64,000 nucleotides of DNA from JAICJR01 sp963848495 (GTDB lineage Bacteria; Actinomycetota; Thermoleophilia; Solirubrobacterales; Thermoleophilaceae), in the NCBI GenBank assembly GCA_963848495.1, contig CAWKDV010000002.1, positions 1,426,001 to 1,490,000 on the forward strand, read 5' to 3'. The position numbers and the translations under genes were made by a program. How positions within the stretch are numbered: position 1 is the stretch's first letter; each line of letters starts with the position of its first letter. The notes beneath the pieces were generated by a model. The model was not told the DNA's origin and did not search any database. It saw only the letters and a list, made by a program, of their open reading frames with translations. Shown here piece by piece: positions 8,698 through 16,524 of the stretch.

Positions 8698-9261
8698 ATG
8701 AGCAAGAACCTGAACCCCGGCGACGTCCTGCCCGACTTCACCCTGCCGGACGAGAACGGCAAGCTGCACCGCCTCTCGACGCTGCAGGGCGACAACTGCA
8801 TGGTCCTGATGCTGGGCCGCGGCGAGCACTGTCCGCGTGAGCGCCAGCACCAGTTCGAGATCCGCCAGCTGGCGCAATGGGCGCCGGTCGGGTTCACCGA
8901 GATCGTGACGGTGCTGCCCGGCGAGCTGCACGACGTCTACAAGATGAAGATCGCCACGGGCGCGTACTGGACCTACCTGTGCGACGCCGACCTCGAGGTG
9001 CGCAGCGCGCTCGAGATCGACGAGTACACCGACGAGCACCACGATTACGCCACCGTGCCGCACACCCTGGTGCTGGCGCCGGGTCTCGTGATCGACAAGG
9101 TCTACGTCGGCTACTGGTACTGGGGCCGGCCGACCCCCTACCAGCTCTGGGAGGACCTGGGCGACCTGCACAGGCGCATCAAGCCGGACTTCGACCCGAC
9201 CACCGCGGAGGCCCGCGAGGCGTGGGCGGCCGCGAGGCCGGAACCTGCGGCGGCGCGGTAG
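8698..9261 (+). CDS. peroxiredoxin-like (AhpC/TSA fold) protein
   Basis: A 187-residue thioredoxin-fold protein starting NPGDVLPDFTLPDENG, typical of the AhpC/TSA family. The usual peroxidatic PxxxTxxC is replaced by LGRGEHCPRERQH, with the only candidate Cys near residue 46. A second Cys occurs in YLCDAD. The function may be peroxide or thiol chemistry, but the non-canonical active site leaves this open. A strong ribosome site, AGGAGG, lies 6 bp before the ATG, 10 bp after the lactonase stop. It is the last gene of the sugar-oxidation run. Confidence 0.75.
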   Translation: MSKNLNPGDVLPDFTLPDENGKLHRLSTLQGDNCMVLMLGRGEHCPRERQHQFEIRQLAQWAPVGFTEIVTVLPGELHDVYKMKIATGAYWTYLCDADLEVRSALEIDEYTDEHHDYATVPHTLVLAPGLVIDKVYVGYWYWGRPTPYQLWEDLGDLHRRIKPDFDPTTAEAREAWAAARPEPAAAR

Positions 9262-9359
9262 TACTCACCTCGGTAGAAGCGGACGAGCTCATCGAGGCGC
9301 TCGGTGTGCCGGGCGATTCGAACCTGCGATGTGAAACGAAGCGGCCCTTCGTCGGACAT
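9262..9359 (-). pseudogene. N-terminal fragment of a VOC/glyoxalase-like gene
   Basis: From ATG at 9359 the minus strand reads about 33 residues containing VRIARHTERLDELVRFYRG, the typical first strand and helix of vicinal-oxygen-chelate proteins. The similarity ends near 9262, where the frame runs antisense into the peroxiredoxin-like gene. No remaining VOC domain follows. I read it as the stump of a truncated gene. Confidence 0.5.
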
Positions 9360-9385
9360 CTCCGGTAGTCCTCGATCGTGCGAAC

Positions 9386-10180
9386 GTGTTTCAACTTGCG
9401 CTGACCGACACCGAGCTGTACCGGCGTGGAGCTGCGACGCTGGTCGCGTCCTGGGAGGGGTACGCGCGTGGGGCCCACGGGGCGGCCGTGGAGCGCCTGC
9501 CGGGTGTCGCCGTTGCGGTCTTTCCCCGCGGCCCCGAGCGCGCCGTCTACAACAACGCCCTGCTCGAGCGCGACTTGGGCAGCGCGGAGCGGGCCGGCGC
9601 CCTCGACGCCATGGGGGGCGTTTACGCGGCCGCGGGCATCGCGAGGTTCGCCGTCTGGGTGCACGAAACGGATGAGTCCGCCTACCGCGAGCTCGAGCGC
9701 CGTGGCTACACGCTCGACAGCACCACTCGCGCGATGGGCATGTCGCTCGAGGACATCCGGGTCCCGCGGCCGAAGGTCGACCTCGCCCCGCCGGACTGGG
9801 CCGAGTCGTTGCGCGTCATGGAGCTGCCGCCCGGATTCCTGAGCGACGCCGACCCGACCGCCTTCGAGATCGCAATTGGGCGGCTGGACGGCCAGAACGT
9901 CGGTGCGGGGATTGCGTTCGACCGCGACGGCGACTGCGGGATCTACAACATCGGCACTCTCGAGCATGCCCGCCGCCGAGGCCTCGCGAACGCGCTCACG
10001 GCAGTGCTCGTCCACGACGCGCGCGAGCGCGGCTGCCGGACGGCAAGCCTGCAGTCCACTCAGATGGCCGAACGCATCTACGCGCGGGTCGGCTTCCGCG
10101 ACCTCGGGCGCATTCTCGAATACGCGCCGACTCCCGCCGGGCCGATCCGGCCCGCTGTAGCGTTCGACCGCGGTGCATGA
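9386..10180 (+). CDS. GNAT family N-acetyltransferase
   Basis: A 264-residue protein with an N-terminal region of about 130 residues of uncertain fold and a C-terminal GNAT domain. The acetyl-CoA loop is TLEHARRRGLANALT (near residue 195), followed by a helix and the typical ending QSTQMAERIYARVGFRDLG. GTG at 9386 starts directly at a plausible N-terminus (FQLALTDTELYRRG). It overlaps the sigma-factor start by 8 bp and probably belongs to the same transcript. The acyl acceptor is unknown. Confidence 0.8.
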   Translation: MFQLALTDTELYRRGAATLVASWEGYARGAHGAAVERLPGVAVAVFPRGPERAVYNNALLERDLGSAERAGALDAMGGVYAAAGIARFAVWVHETDESAYRELERRGYTLDSTTRAMGMSLEDIRVPRPKVDLAPPDWAESLRVMELPPGFLSDADPTAFEIAIGRLDGQNVGAGIAFDRDGDCGIYNIGTLEHARRRGLANALTAVLVHDARERGCRTASLQSTQMAERIYARVGFRDLGRILEYAPTPAGPIRPAVAFDRGA

Positions 10181-10778
10181 CGAGCAGGCCTTACTCGAAC
10201 GCCTGCGCGCCGGCGACGAGCAGGCGTTCGAGACGCTCGTGGCGGAGCACGACCGTGCGCTCCGCCGCGTGGCGCGGAGCCTTCTGCGGACGGCGTCGGC
10301 GGCGGACGATGTCGTACAGGAGACCTGGCTCGGCGTGCTGCGCGGCCTCGACCGTTTCGAGGGGCGATCGTCCTTGCGCACCTGGATCTTCCGCATCCTC
10401 GTGAACCGGGCACGGACTCGCGGCGCGCACGACGCGCGGAGCGTCCCGTTCTCCGCGCTCGAGCAGGAGGACCAGCCGACCCTCGATCCGAGTGCCTTCA
10501 GTGGCGACGGGCACTGGACCACCGCGCCGCGGCGCCTCGACGCCGACCCCGAGACGGGTCTTCTGAGCGCCGAGCTGCGGGGGGAGCTGCTGAAAGCCGT
10601 TGACCGTCTCTCGCCCGACCAGCGAGCGGTGATCACTCTGCGCGATCTCGTGGGTATGCCCGCCGAGGAGGTGTGCGAATTGCTCGGCCTGACCGACGGC
10701 AACCAACGAGTACTCCTCCACCGAGCACGGGCGCGCGTACGCGCCGCCCTGAGCCCGATCGTCGAGGTGACGGTCTGA
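10173..10778 (+). CDS. ECF-type RNA polymerase sigma factor
   Basis: A 201-residue extracytoplasmic-function sigma factor. Region 2 spans about residues 10-85 (LVAEHDRALRRVARSLL, DDVVQETWLGVLRGLDRFEGRSSLRTWIFRI). A variable linker follows, and region 4 (about 135-195) contains LSPDQRAVITLRDLVGMPAEEVCELLGLTDGNQRVLLHRARARV. The GTG start lies within the preceding GNAT gene. The stop shares an A with the ATG of the anti-sigma gene (TGATG), so sigma and anti-sigma are translationally coupled. Confidence 0.92.
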   Translation: MHDEQALLERLRAGDEQAFETLVAEHDRALRRVARSLLRTASAADDVVQETWLGVLRGLDRFEGRSSLRTWIFRILVNRARTRGAHDARSVPFSALEQEDQPTLDPSAFSGDGHWTTAPRRLDADPETGLLSAELRGELLKAVDRLSPDQRAVITLRDLVGMPAEEVCELLGLTDGNQRVLLHRARARVRAALSPIVEVTV

Positions 10779-11047
10779 TGCGCCTGCCCTGGCGACGCCG
10801 CCATCGCCACGAGCCGCTGGTCTGCCGCGGGTTCGTGGAGCTGGTGACGGACTACCTGGAGGGCGCTCTGCCTGATGCCGAACGGGAGCGCTTCGAGGCG
10901 CACCTGGCGGAGTGCGAGGGCTGCACCGGCTACCTGGACGACATGCGGCGGCTGGTCGGGACGCTGCACGAGCTGCCGGAGCCGCCGGACGAGCACACGC
11001 GGGAAGCGCTGCTGGCGGCGTTCCGGGAATTGCGCGGCCAGGCGTAA
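10778..11047 (+). CDS. zinc-finger anti-sigma factor
   Basis: An 89-residue protein with the ZAS signature HLAECEGC (H-x3-C-x2-C) near residues 47-54, preceded by a Cys near residue 17. There is no transmembrane segment, so it is a soluble ZAS anti-sigma factor of the RsrA type. It should bind and silence the ECF sigma factor encoded just upstream, releasing it on a redox or other signal. ATG overlaps the sigma stop codon. Confidence 0.88.
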   Translation: MRLPWRRRHRHEPLVCRGFVELVTDYLEGALPDAERERFEAHLAECEGCTGYLDDMRRLVGTLHELPEPPDEHTREALLAAFRELRGQA

Positions 11048-11074
11048 GCCCGTCCCGCCGCTCGCGCGGGTAGC

Positions 11075-11572
11075 TCAGCGGGGCTCCAGAACGACAACCG
11101 GGATCACTCTCGCGCCCGCGCGCTTTTGGTACGTCCCGTATCCGTTGTAGTTGTCGTTGACGCGCTGCCAGAGCTCCGCGCGCTCAGCCCCCTCGACCAC
11201 GCGCGCCTGGACCCGTAAGTGACGCCGTCCGACGTCGACGGCTACCGCATCCGGATGTGCGCGAATGTTGTGATACCAGGCAGGGTGATTGGCGGCGCCT
11301 GCCTTGGAGGCAACGACGATGAAGGCCTCATCGTGGGGCGTGAAGAGCAGGGGGGTGGTGCGCGGCTCGGCGGACTTTGCGCCACGGGTGTGCAGCAGGA
11401 GGATTGGCTGGCCGATTGCCACCTTCAGCCGGCCGCCCGTCAGGGGCATCAACCGCCGGTCGATCGCCGGGAAGACGTTGACGAACAGCCACCCGCCGAG
11501 CCGAGTCCTCGCGACCGCCTGGAGCGCTCTTTCGGCCGGAGACTTCTCGTGCTGGGGGCGGTATCCGGCCAA
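11075..11572 (-). CDS. Ddn-like deazaflavin (F420)-dependent nitroreductase family protein
   Basis: A 165-residue protein of the F420H2-dependent quinone reductase/Ddn split-barrel family common in actinobacteria. Landmarks are ILLLHTRGAKSAEPRTTPLLF, FIVVASKAGAANHPAWYHNIRAHPDAVAVDVG and, near the end, YNGYGTYQKRAGARVIPVVVLEP. The only start in register is a TTG at 11572, 1 bp after the upstream stop, suggesting coupling. It is last in the cyclase-GMC-membrane protein operon. Function within the family ranges from quinone to nitro-compound reduction. Confidence 0.85.
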   Translation of the reverse strand: MAGYRPQHEKSPAERALQAVARTRLGGWLFVNVFPAIDRRLMPLTGGRLKVAIGQPILLLHTRGAKSAEPRTTPLLFTPHDEAFIVVASKAGAANHPAWYHNIRAHPDAVAVDVGRRHLRVQARVVEGAERAELWQRVNDNYNGYGTYQKRAGARVIPVVVLEPR

Positions 11573-11573
11573 G

Positions 11574-12050
11574 TCAGCCTGCCGACGTCCCGTTCCGGTT
11601 CAGCAGGAGCTCGTACGCCAGGCCGGTGGCCGTCGCGTACACGAGGTGGTGGAAGGCGTCGATGGCGACCTCCTCCTTGCCCCAGAACACCGACGGCGGG
11701 GCGATCTCGAGCGCGGGCAGCGTGACCTGCGCGGCGCCGTAGATCGCGGCGCCATGCGCGGCAGTTGCCGCGCGCGGCGAGAGACCGAACGCAGACAGTA
11801 GACCGCGGAGCGCTCCCCACGAGGTGCCGTAGCCCCAGTGCGAGATGTCGTTGAAGCGGGCCTGCGCGATCTCGTCCTCGAACTCCTTGATGCCGAGGAC
11901 CTTCGCGGTCGCGCGGGCCGGTGCAGTGCTCGCGGCGCGGTGCCGCAGGCGGGCCTCCACGGACGAGGAGACCGTCATCGCGGCGGTGCCGATGAGGCCG
12001 GCCGCGAGGCCCTTGCCGACGCTCGATGCGACTTCGGACAGGCGATTCAC
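11574..12050 (-). CDS. small predicted membrane protein of unknown function
   Basis: A 158-residue protein with hydrophobic segments near residues 13-30 (KGLAAGLIGTAAMTV), 75-90, 98-115 and 130-150. I do not recognise the family with certainty; the layout resembles small YagU/DUF1440-like membrane proteins. GTG at 12050 overlaps the GMC oxidoreductase stop (GTGA), and the Ddn TTG starts 1 bp after its own stop, so it is translationally coupled on both sides. It may be a membrane partner of the oxidoreductase; that is inference from position. Confidence 0.7.
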   Translation of the reverse strand: MNRLSEVASSVGKGLAAGLIGTAAMTVSSSVEARLRHRAASTAPARATAKVLGIKEFEDEIAQARFNDISHWGYGTSWGALRGLLSAFGLSPRAATAAHGAAIYGAAQVTLPALEIAPPSVFWGKEEVAIDAFHHLVYATATGLAYELLLNRNGTSAG

Positions 12051-13660
12051 GACGCCACCTCCTCGGGGACTTCGACGTGCTTGCTGTTGCCCCGCACCGA
12101 CGACGCGGACGCCGAAGCGCCGAGCCGCTCGAGCAGGTGGTCGCCGACTCGCAGCGCATTGGCCATCGCGGTGAGGGCGGGGTTGACCGCCGACGACGAC
12201 GGGAAGAAGCCCGTGTCGACGACGTAGAGGTTGTCCAGCTCGTGCGCCTTGCAGTTGACGTCGAGCACGGACGTCGACGGGTCGCTGCCGAAGCGCACCG
12301 TGCCGCATTGGTGCGCGATGCCTGCCAGCGGGATCTGCTGGTCGAGCACCGAGAAGCGCGGGATCGAGCGCTGCTGGCAGCCGAGCTGCCCGAGCAGGCC
12401 CCTGAGCTTTGCCAGCAGGCGGTGGTGGGGCTCGGTGTTCAAATACGTCTTGGACAGGTGAATCTGACCTTGGCGGTCGACCGTCACCCGGTTGTCGGGG
12501 TGGGGGATGTCCTCGGTGGTGAGCCAGAAATCGATCGCGTGCTTCGACATGTAGTCGAGCGCGAGACCGGGGGCGAACCAGGGCGCGCCGGCGCGCAACA
12601 CGTTGCGATCCGACTTGCCCAGCATCTGGATGTGGCCAAGGGGGTAGTCCCAGTCCGGCGAGCCCCAGTAGTAGTCGTTCACGCCGAGGGTCTTCTGGAA
12701 CTTGGTCGGGTTCGGCGACTGCGAGAGAGCGACCACGCCCGAGTTGATGTGGGCCATGTAGTTGCGGCCAACCTGGTCGGAGCCGTTGGCTAGCCCGCGC
12801 GGGTGCATGTCGCCGGCGGAGCGCAGCAGGAGCGCCGCGGAGTTGATCGCGCCGCAGGAGGACACGACGATGTCGGCACTGTAGGACTCGGAGAAGCCGC
12901 CGCGGTCCACCACGACCTCGGTCACGGTGGCCCCGGTCGGATCGGTCACCAGCCGCTCGACCTTCGAGTGCGTGAGCAGCGTGAGGTTCGGGTGGTCGGC
13001 GAGCGCCGGCCGCACGCAGCGCACGTGCGCGTCGGCCTTGCCGTCCGTCAGACACGGGAAGCCGTCGAACTTCGCGCAGCGCACGCAGCGGCCGCCCTCA
13101 GGGTCGGCCTCGTCGAGGTCGACGCCCACCGGCAGGTGGAACGGGTGGTGCCCGGCCCGCTCGAAGTCATCGTGGAGCTGCTGGATGCGCGGCTCGTGCG
13201 ACACGGCCGGATAGGGGAACGGGCCCGAGCGGCGGGGCTCGGTCGGGTCCTCGCCGGCCTGGCCGTGGACGAGATAGAGCCGCTCCGCCTCGGTGTAGTA
13301 GGGCTCGAGGTCGTCATACGAGAGCGGCCACCCCGGCGAGATGCCGCCGTGGTGGCGCACTTCGCGGAAGTCGCGCTCGCGCAGCCGGAACAGGATCGCG
13401 CCGTAGAACTTGGTGTTGCCGCCGACGTAGTACTGCGCGTGCGGCCGGAAGGGCGTGCCGTACTTGTCGTACCAGTGCTCGGTGGTGACGTAGCGGCTCT
13501 TGAGGAAGACCTCGCCGCTGTCCCAGTTCTCGGGCTCGCGCGGGAGGTAGCCGCCGCGCTCGAGCAGGAGAATGCGCTTGCCGGAGGGGGCGAGCCGGTG
13601 GGCGAGCGTGCCTCCGCCCGCGCCGCTCCCGATGATGATCACGTCGTAGTGCTCGGCCAT
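12047..13660 (-). CDS. GMC family oxidoreductase
   Basis: A 537-residue FAD enzyme of the glucose-methanol-choline group. The ADP-binding motif IIIGSGAGGGTLAHRLA is at residues 8-24. The catalytic His is in AHQCGT (near 453), and the C-terminal signature is SSAVNPALTAMANALRVGDHLL (about 500-520). A cysteine cluster, GGRCVRCAKFDGFPC, near residue 195 resembles the insert in bacterial GMC oxidases that act with cytochrome partners. Substrate unknown; sterols, alcohols and sugars are all possible. ATG 13660 has a GGAGG site. It is the second gene in the operon that starts with the cyclase. Confidence 0.88.
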   Translation of the reverse strand: MAEHYDVIIIGSGAGGGTLAHRLAPSGKRILLLERGGYLPREPENWDSGEVFLKSRYVTTEHWYDKYGTPFRPHAQYYVGGNTKFYGAILFRLRERDFREVRHHGGISPGWPLSYDDLEPYYTEAERLYLVHGQAGEDPTEPRRSGPFPYPAVSHEPRIQQLHDDFERAGHHPFHLPVGVDLDEADPEGGRCVRCAKFDGFPCLTDGKADAHVRCVRPALADHPNLTLLTHSKVERLVTDPTGATVTEVVVDRGGFSESYSADIVVSSCGAINSAALLLRSAGDMHPRGLANGSDQVGRNYMAHINSGVVALSQSPNPTKFQKTLGVNDYYWGSPDWDYPLGHIQMLGKSDRNVLRAGAPWFAPGLALDYMSKHAIDFWLTTEDIPHPDNRVTVDRQGQIHLSKTYLNTEPHHRLLAKLRGLLGQLGCQQRSIPRFSVLDQQIPLAGIAHQCGTVRFGSDPSTSVLDVNCKAHELDNLYVVDTGFFPSSSAVNPALTAMANALRVGDHLLERLGASASASSVRGNSKHVEVPEEVAS

Positions 13661-13674
13661 GGGGAACCTCCAGG

Positions 13675-14544
13675 TCAGACGAGGGCGATCGGCGCTGTCC
13701 AGGCGCCCGAGGCGCCCCGCAGCTTGGGGTGGGTCAAGATCAGGGCGAACTCGCGCACGCCGTCGGCGGCGAGCTCCCCGGTGCGCAGGCACTCGACGAC
13801 GAACATGCCGTGCCGCACGTTCAGGGTCTGGGGCACCTCGAAGGGCCGCGACGGGTCCTCTGGCGGCACGGGTCCGTAGCTCCAGGTGTCGCAGCCGGTG
13901 AGCGCGACGCCGTGCGCGGCGAGCCACGAGGCCAGCTCGAGCCCCGGTCCGGGCTCGCCCGACAGGAAGGTCTCCGGATCGTCCCAGTGCCGGCTCCAGC
14001 CGGTGTGGAACAGCACGGCATCCCCCGGCTCGGGCTCCAGGCCGTCGAGATGCTCGATGCCGATCACATCGCCCGGCCCGAGCCCGAGCCCTGACACGTC
14101 CACGAGGAAGCCGCGCGTGACGATCTGCGGGATCGTCTCGGCGCCGAGCCGGTTGGTTCCCCAGCTCTCGGCCAGCTCGGAGACCGTGTGGCCGTTGTAG
14201 GTGCGGTCGCCGATCTGGAGGTGGTTGAGGCCGTCCAGATGCGTCCCGAGCTGCTCCGTCGCGCTGGCGACGCAGATCACCCAGTTGACGCGGTTGTCAC
14301 CGACCCCACCGCCGTTCTGGTGATGGGCCGTGGTGACCAGCGTCTGCCTGAAGTGGCGCCCGGGGAACACCGGCACGTGCTCGTCGAGGACGTGCGCGAG
14401 GTCGTACATGCGACCCGTGCGAACCAGCCCGAGGGCCGCCGCGCGCTTGGCGTCGTCGATGTGATTGAGCATCCCGATCTCGTCGTCGAGGCCGAACCTC
14501 GAAGGCCACCAGCGCGCCGTCTCTTGTGCTGCCTCTGTGCGCAT
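13675..14544 (-). CDS. cyclase/kynurenine formamidase-like metal hydrolase
   Basis: A 289-residue cyclase-family protein. The metal-binding signature GTHLDGLNH (HxDxxxH) is near residues 98-106, and the C-terminal part ends with TLNVRHGMFVVECLR. Larger members of this group act as putative cyclases or amide/ester hydrolases. ATG at 14544 was chosen because RWWPSRFGLDDEIGMLN, the family N-terminus, follows at once. The stop is 14 bp before the GMC gene, so the two are co-transcribed. It is divergent from the GH15 gene. Confidence 0.82.
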   Translation of the reverse strand: MRTEAAQETARWWPSRFGLDDEIGMLNHIDDAKRAAALGLVRTGRMYDLAHVLDEHVPVFPGRHFRQTLVTTAHHQNGGGVGDNRVNWVICVASATEQLGTHLDGLNHLQIGDRTYNGHTVSELAESWGTNRLGAETIPQIVTRGFLVDVSGLGLGPGDVIGIEHLDGLEPEPGDAVLFHTGWSRHWDDPETFLSGEPGPGLELASWLAAHGVALTGCDTWSYGPVPPEDPSRPFEVPQTLNVRHGMFVVECLRTGELAADGVREFALILTHPKLRGASGAWTAPIALV

Positions 14545-14646
14545 CGCCGCATAGAGCAGCTCGTGGCGCGATGCGTTACAGGGCGTAACGGATCTCGACC
14601 GCCGCAAGACGAAACGGCACCTGAAACCGGAGAGGCGGAGTGAGCA

Positions 14647-16524
14647 ATGACGACATCCCCACTGACGGAGCCCCGGACGATGAAGCGGGACGACTTCTTG
14701 CCGATCGCCGACTACGCGATGCTGTCCGACTCGAACTCCGCCGCGCTCGTGGCGAAGGACGGCTCGATCGACTGGCTCTGCCTGCCGAGGTTCGACAGCT
14801 CCGCTCTGTTCACCCGCCTGCTCGACCCTGAGGCGGGCCACTGGCAGATCGCTCCGCGCGAGACCTTCACAGTCGAGCGCCGCTACCTCCCCGGCACGCT
14901 CGTGCTCGAGACGACCTTCAGCACCGATTCCGGCAAGGTGAAGCTGGTCGACGCGCTCGCCTTCGCGGAGGGGCAGCGCCAGCACGAGCTCGGCATGCGC
15001 CCGCCGCACGAGCTGCTCCGCTACGTCGAGGGGATCGAGGGGAGCGTCGAGCTTCGGATGGAGCTGGCGCCGCGGCCCGAGTACGGGCTGGTGCATCCGC
15101 TCGTGCGCATGACCGACGACGGCGCCCGCACCTTCGGCGGGCCGAACCCGGTTGCGCTGCGCTCCGACGCGCCGATCGAGGTCGAGGCCTCGACGATGTA
15201 CAGCAGCTTCACGGTCGCCGCCGGCGAGCGCGCGGCCTTCGCGCTCCGCTGGGCGCCGCCCGAGTCGATGATCCCAACGCCCACGGCGCCCGCCGACGTG
15301 CCTGCGCGTGTGGAGGACACCGCCGAGGGCTGGCGCTCCTGGGAGGCCGAGCACGACATCTACCGCGGCCCGCACAGGGAGCTCGTCCAGTTCAGCGCGC
15401 GCGTGCTGAAGGGGCTGACCTACCGCCCCACCGGCGCGATCGTGGCCGCGGCTACCACCTCGCTTCCCGAGGACGTGGGCGGCGAGCGCAACTGGGACTA
15501 TCGCTACGCCTGGATCCGCGACGCCAGTCTCACGATGGAGGCGCTCTACGTGGGCGCCTGTCCCGACGAGGCCGACGAGTTCGCCTCGTTCATGACGAGC
15601 TCGGCCGGCGGCGGCCACGGGCTCGACCACTCGCTGCAGATCATGTACGGCATCGGCGGCGAGCACGACCTGTCCGAGCGTGAGCTGCCTCACCTGCGCG
15701 GCTGGCGCGACTCGAAGCCGGTGCGCGTCGGCAACGGCGCCTGGGACCAGGTCCAGCTCGACGTCTACGGCGAGCTGCTCAACACGATCTACCTCTACCA
15801 CGAGCGGCTCGGCGAGCTGCACCCGGAGATCCAGCACTTCGTGGGCAAGCTGGCGGACGCCGCCGCCTCGCGCTGGTCCGAGAGGGACTCCGGCATGTGG
15901 GAGATGCGCGGCGAGCCGCGCCACCACCTCTCCTCCAAGGTGCTCTGCTGGACGGCGCTCGACCGCGCGGTCAAGCTCGCCCCCGGGCTGGGCATGTACG
16001 GCAAGGAGGCGGAGTGGGCGAAGGCCCGCGACGAGATCCGCGAGGCCGTGCTCACCAAGGGCTGGAGCGAGAAGCGCCAGGCGTTCGCGCAGTCGTTCGG
16101 CTCTGACGACCTCGACGCTGCGCAGCTCCTGATGGCGCTCGTCGGCTTCCTGCCGGCGGACGACCCGCGCATGAAGTCGACGATCGACGCGATCGCCGAC
16201 GACCTCACCGAGGACGGCCTCGTGCTCCGCTATCGCAACAGCGCCGAGGGCGTGAACGCCGACGGCCTGCAGGGCGAGGAAGGCACGTTCGTGATCTGCT
16301 CGTTCTGGCTCGTCTCCTGCCTGGCGAAGGCGGGCGAGCTCGAGCGCGCCGAGGCGCTGTTCGACCAGCTCGCCGGCTACGCGAACGACCTGGGGCTGCT
16401 CGCCGAGGAGATCGACACGAAGAGCGGCGAGATGCTCGGCAACGTCCCGCAGGCGTTCAGCCACATCGGGCTGATCACCGCCGCGAAGGCGATCGACGAC
16501 GCGAAGGAGGCGGCAGGGAAATGA
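14647..16524 (+). CDS. GH15 family glucoamylase/trehalase-like protein
   Basis: A 625-residue glycoside hydrolase family 15 protein of the actinobacterial trehalase/glucoamylase type. It has an N-terminal beta-sandwich domain (about 1-240; IADYAMLSDSNSAALVAKDGSIDWLCLPRFDS) and a C-terminal (alpha/alpha)6 barrel (about 250-620). Barrel landmarks are RNWDYRYAWIRDASLTMEAL and, near residue 545, GEEGTFVICSFWLVSCLA, which carries a conserved Glu. No signal peptide is present, suggesting an intracellular role in glycogen or trehalose turnover. Its stop overlaps the ATG of the flavoprotein gene. Confidence 0.9.
   Translation: MTTSPLTEPRTMKRDDFLPIADYAMLSDSNSAALVAKDGSIDWLCLPRFDSSALFTRLLDPEAGHWQIAPRETFTVERRYLPGTLVLETTFSTDSGKVKLVDALAFAEGQRQHELGMRPPHELLRYVEGIEGSVELRMELAPRPEYGLVHPLVRMTDDGARTFGGPNPVALRSDAPIEVEASTMYSSFTVAAGERAAFALRWAPPESMIPTPTAPADVPARVEDTAEGWRSWEAEHDIYRGPHRELVQFSARVLKGLTYRPTGAIVAAATTSLPEDVGGERNWDYRYAWIRDASLTMEALYVGACPDEADEFASFMTSSAGGGHGLDHSLQIMYGIGGEHDLSERELPHLRGWRDSKPVRVGNGAWDQVQLDVYGELLNTIYLYHERLGELHPEIQHFVGKLADAAASRWSERDSGMWEMRGEPRHHLSSKVLCWTALDRAVKLAPGLGMYGKEAEWAKARDEIREAVLTKGWSEKRQAFAQSFGSDDLDAAQLLMALVGFLPADDPRMKSTIDAIADDLTEDGLVLRYRNSAEGVNADGLQGEEGTFVICSFWLVSCLAKAGELERAEALFDQLAGYANDLGLLAEEIDTKSGEMLGNVPQAFSHIGLITAAKAIDDAKEAAGK

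Noticed and set aside
11066..11100. tRNA-like start CGCGGGTAGCTCAGCGGGG
   Set aside because: No cloverleaf can be completed: there is no anticodon stem, T-loop or matching acceptor end downstream, and the sequence is the 3' end of the Ddn-like gene.
14545..16464. A long open extension upstream of the cyclase gene, giving a 929-codon frame
   Set aside because: Beyond the cyclase ATG at 14544 the frame is antisense to the GH15 gene, with Arg/Leu/Val/His-rich shadow composition and no domain.
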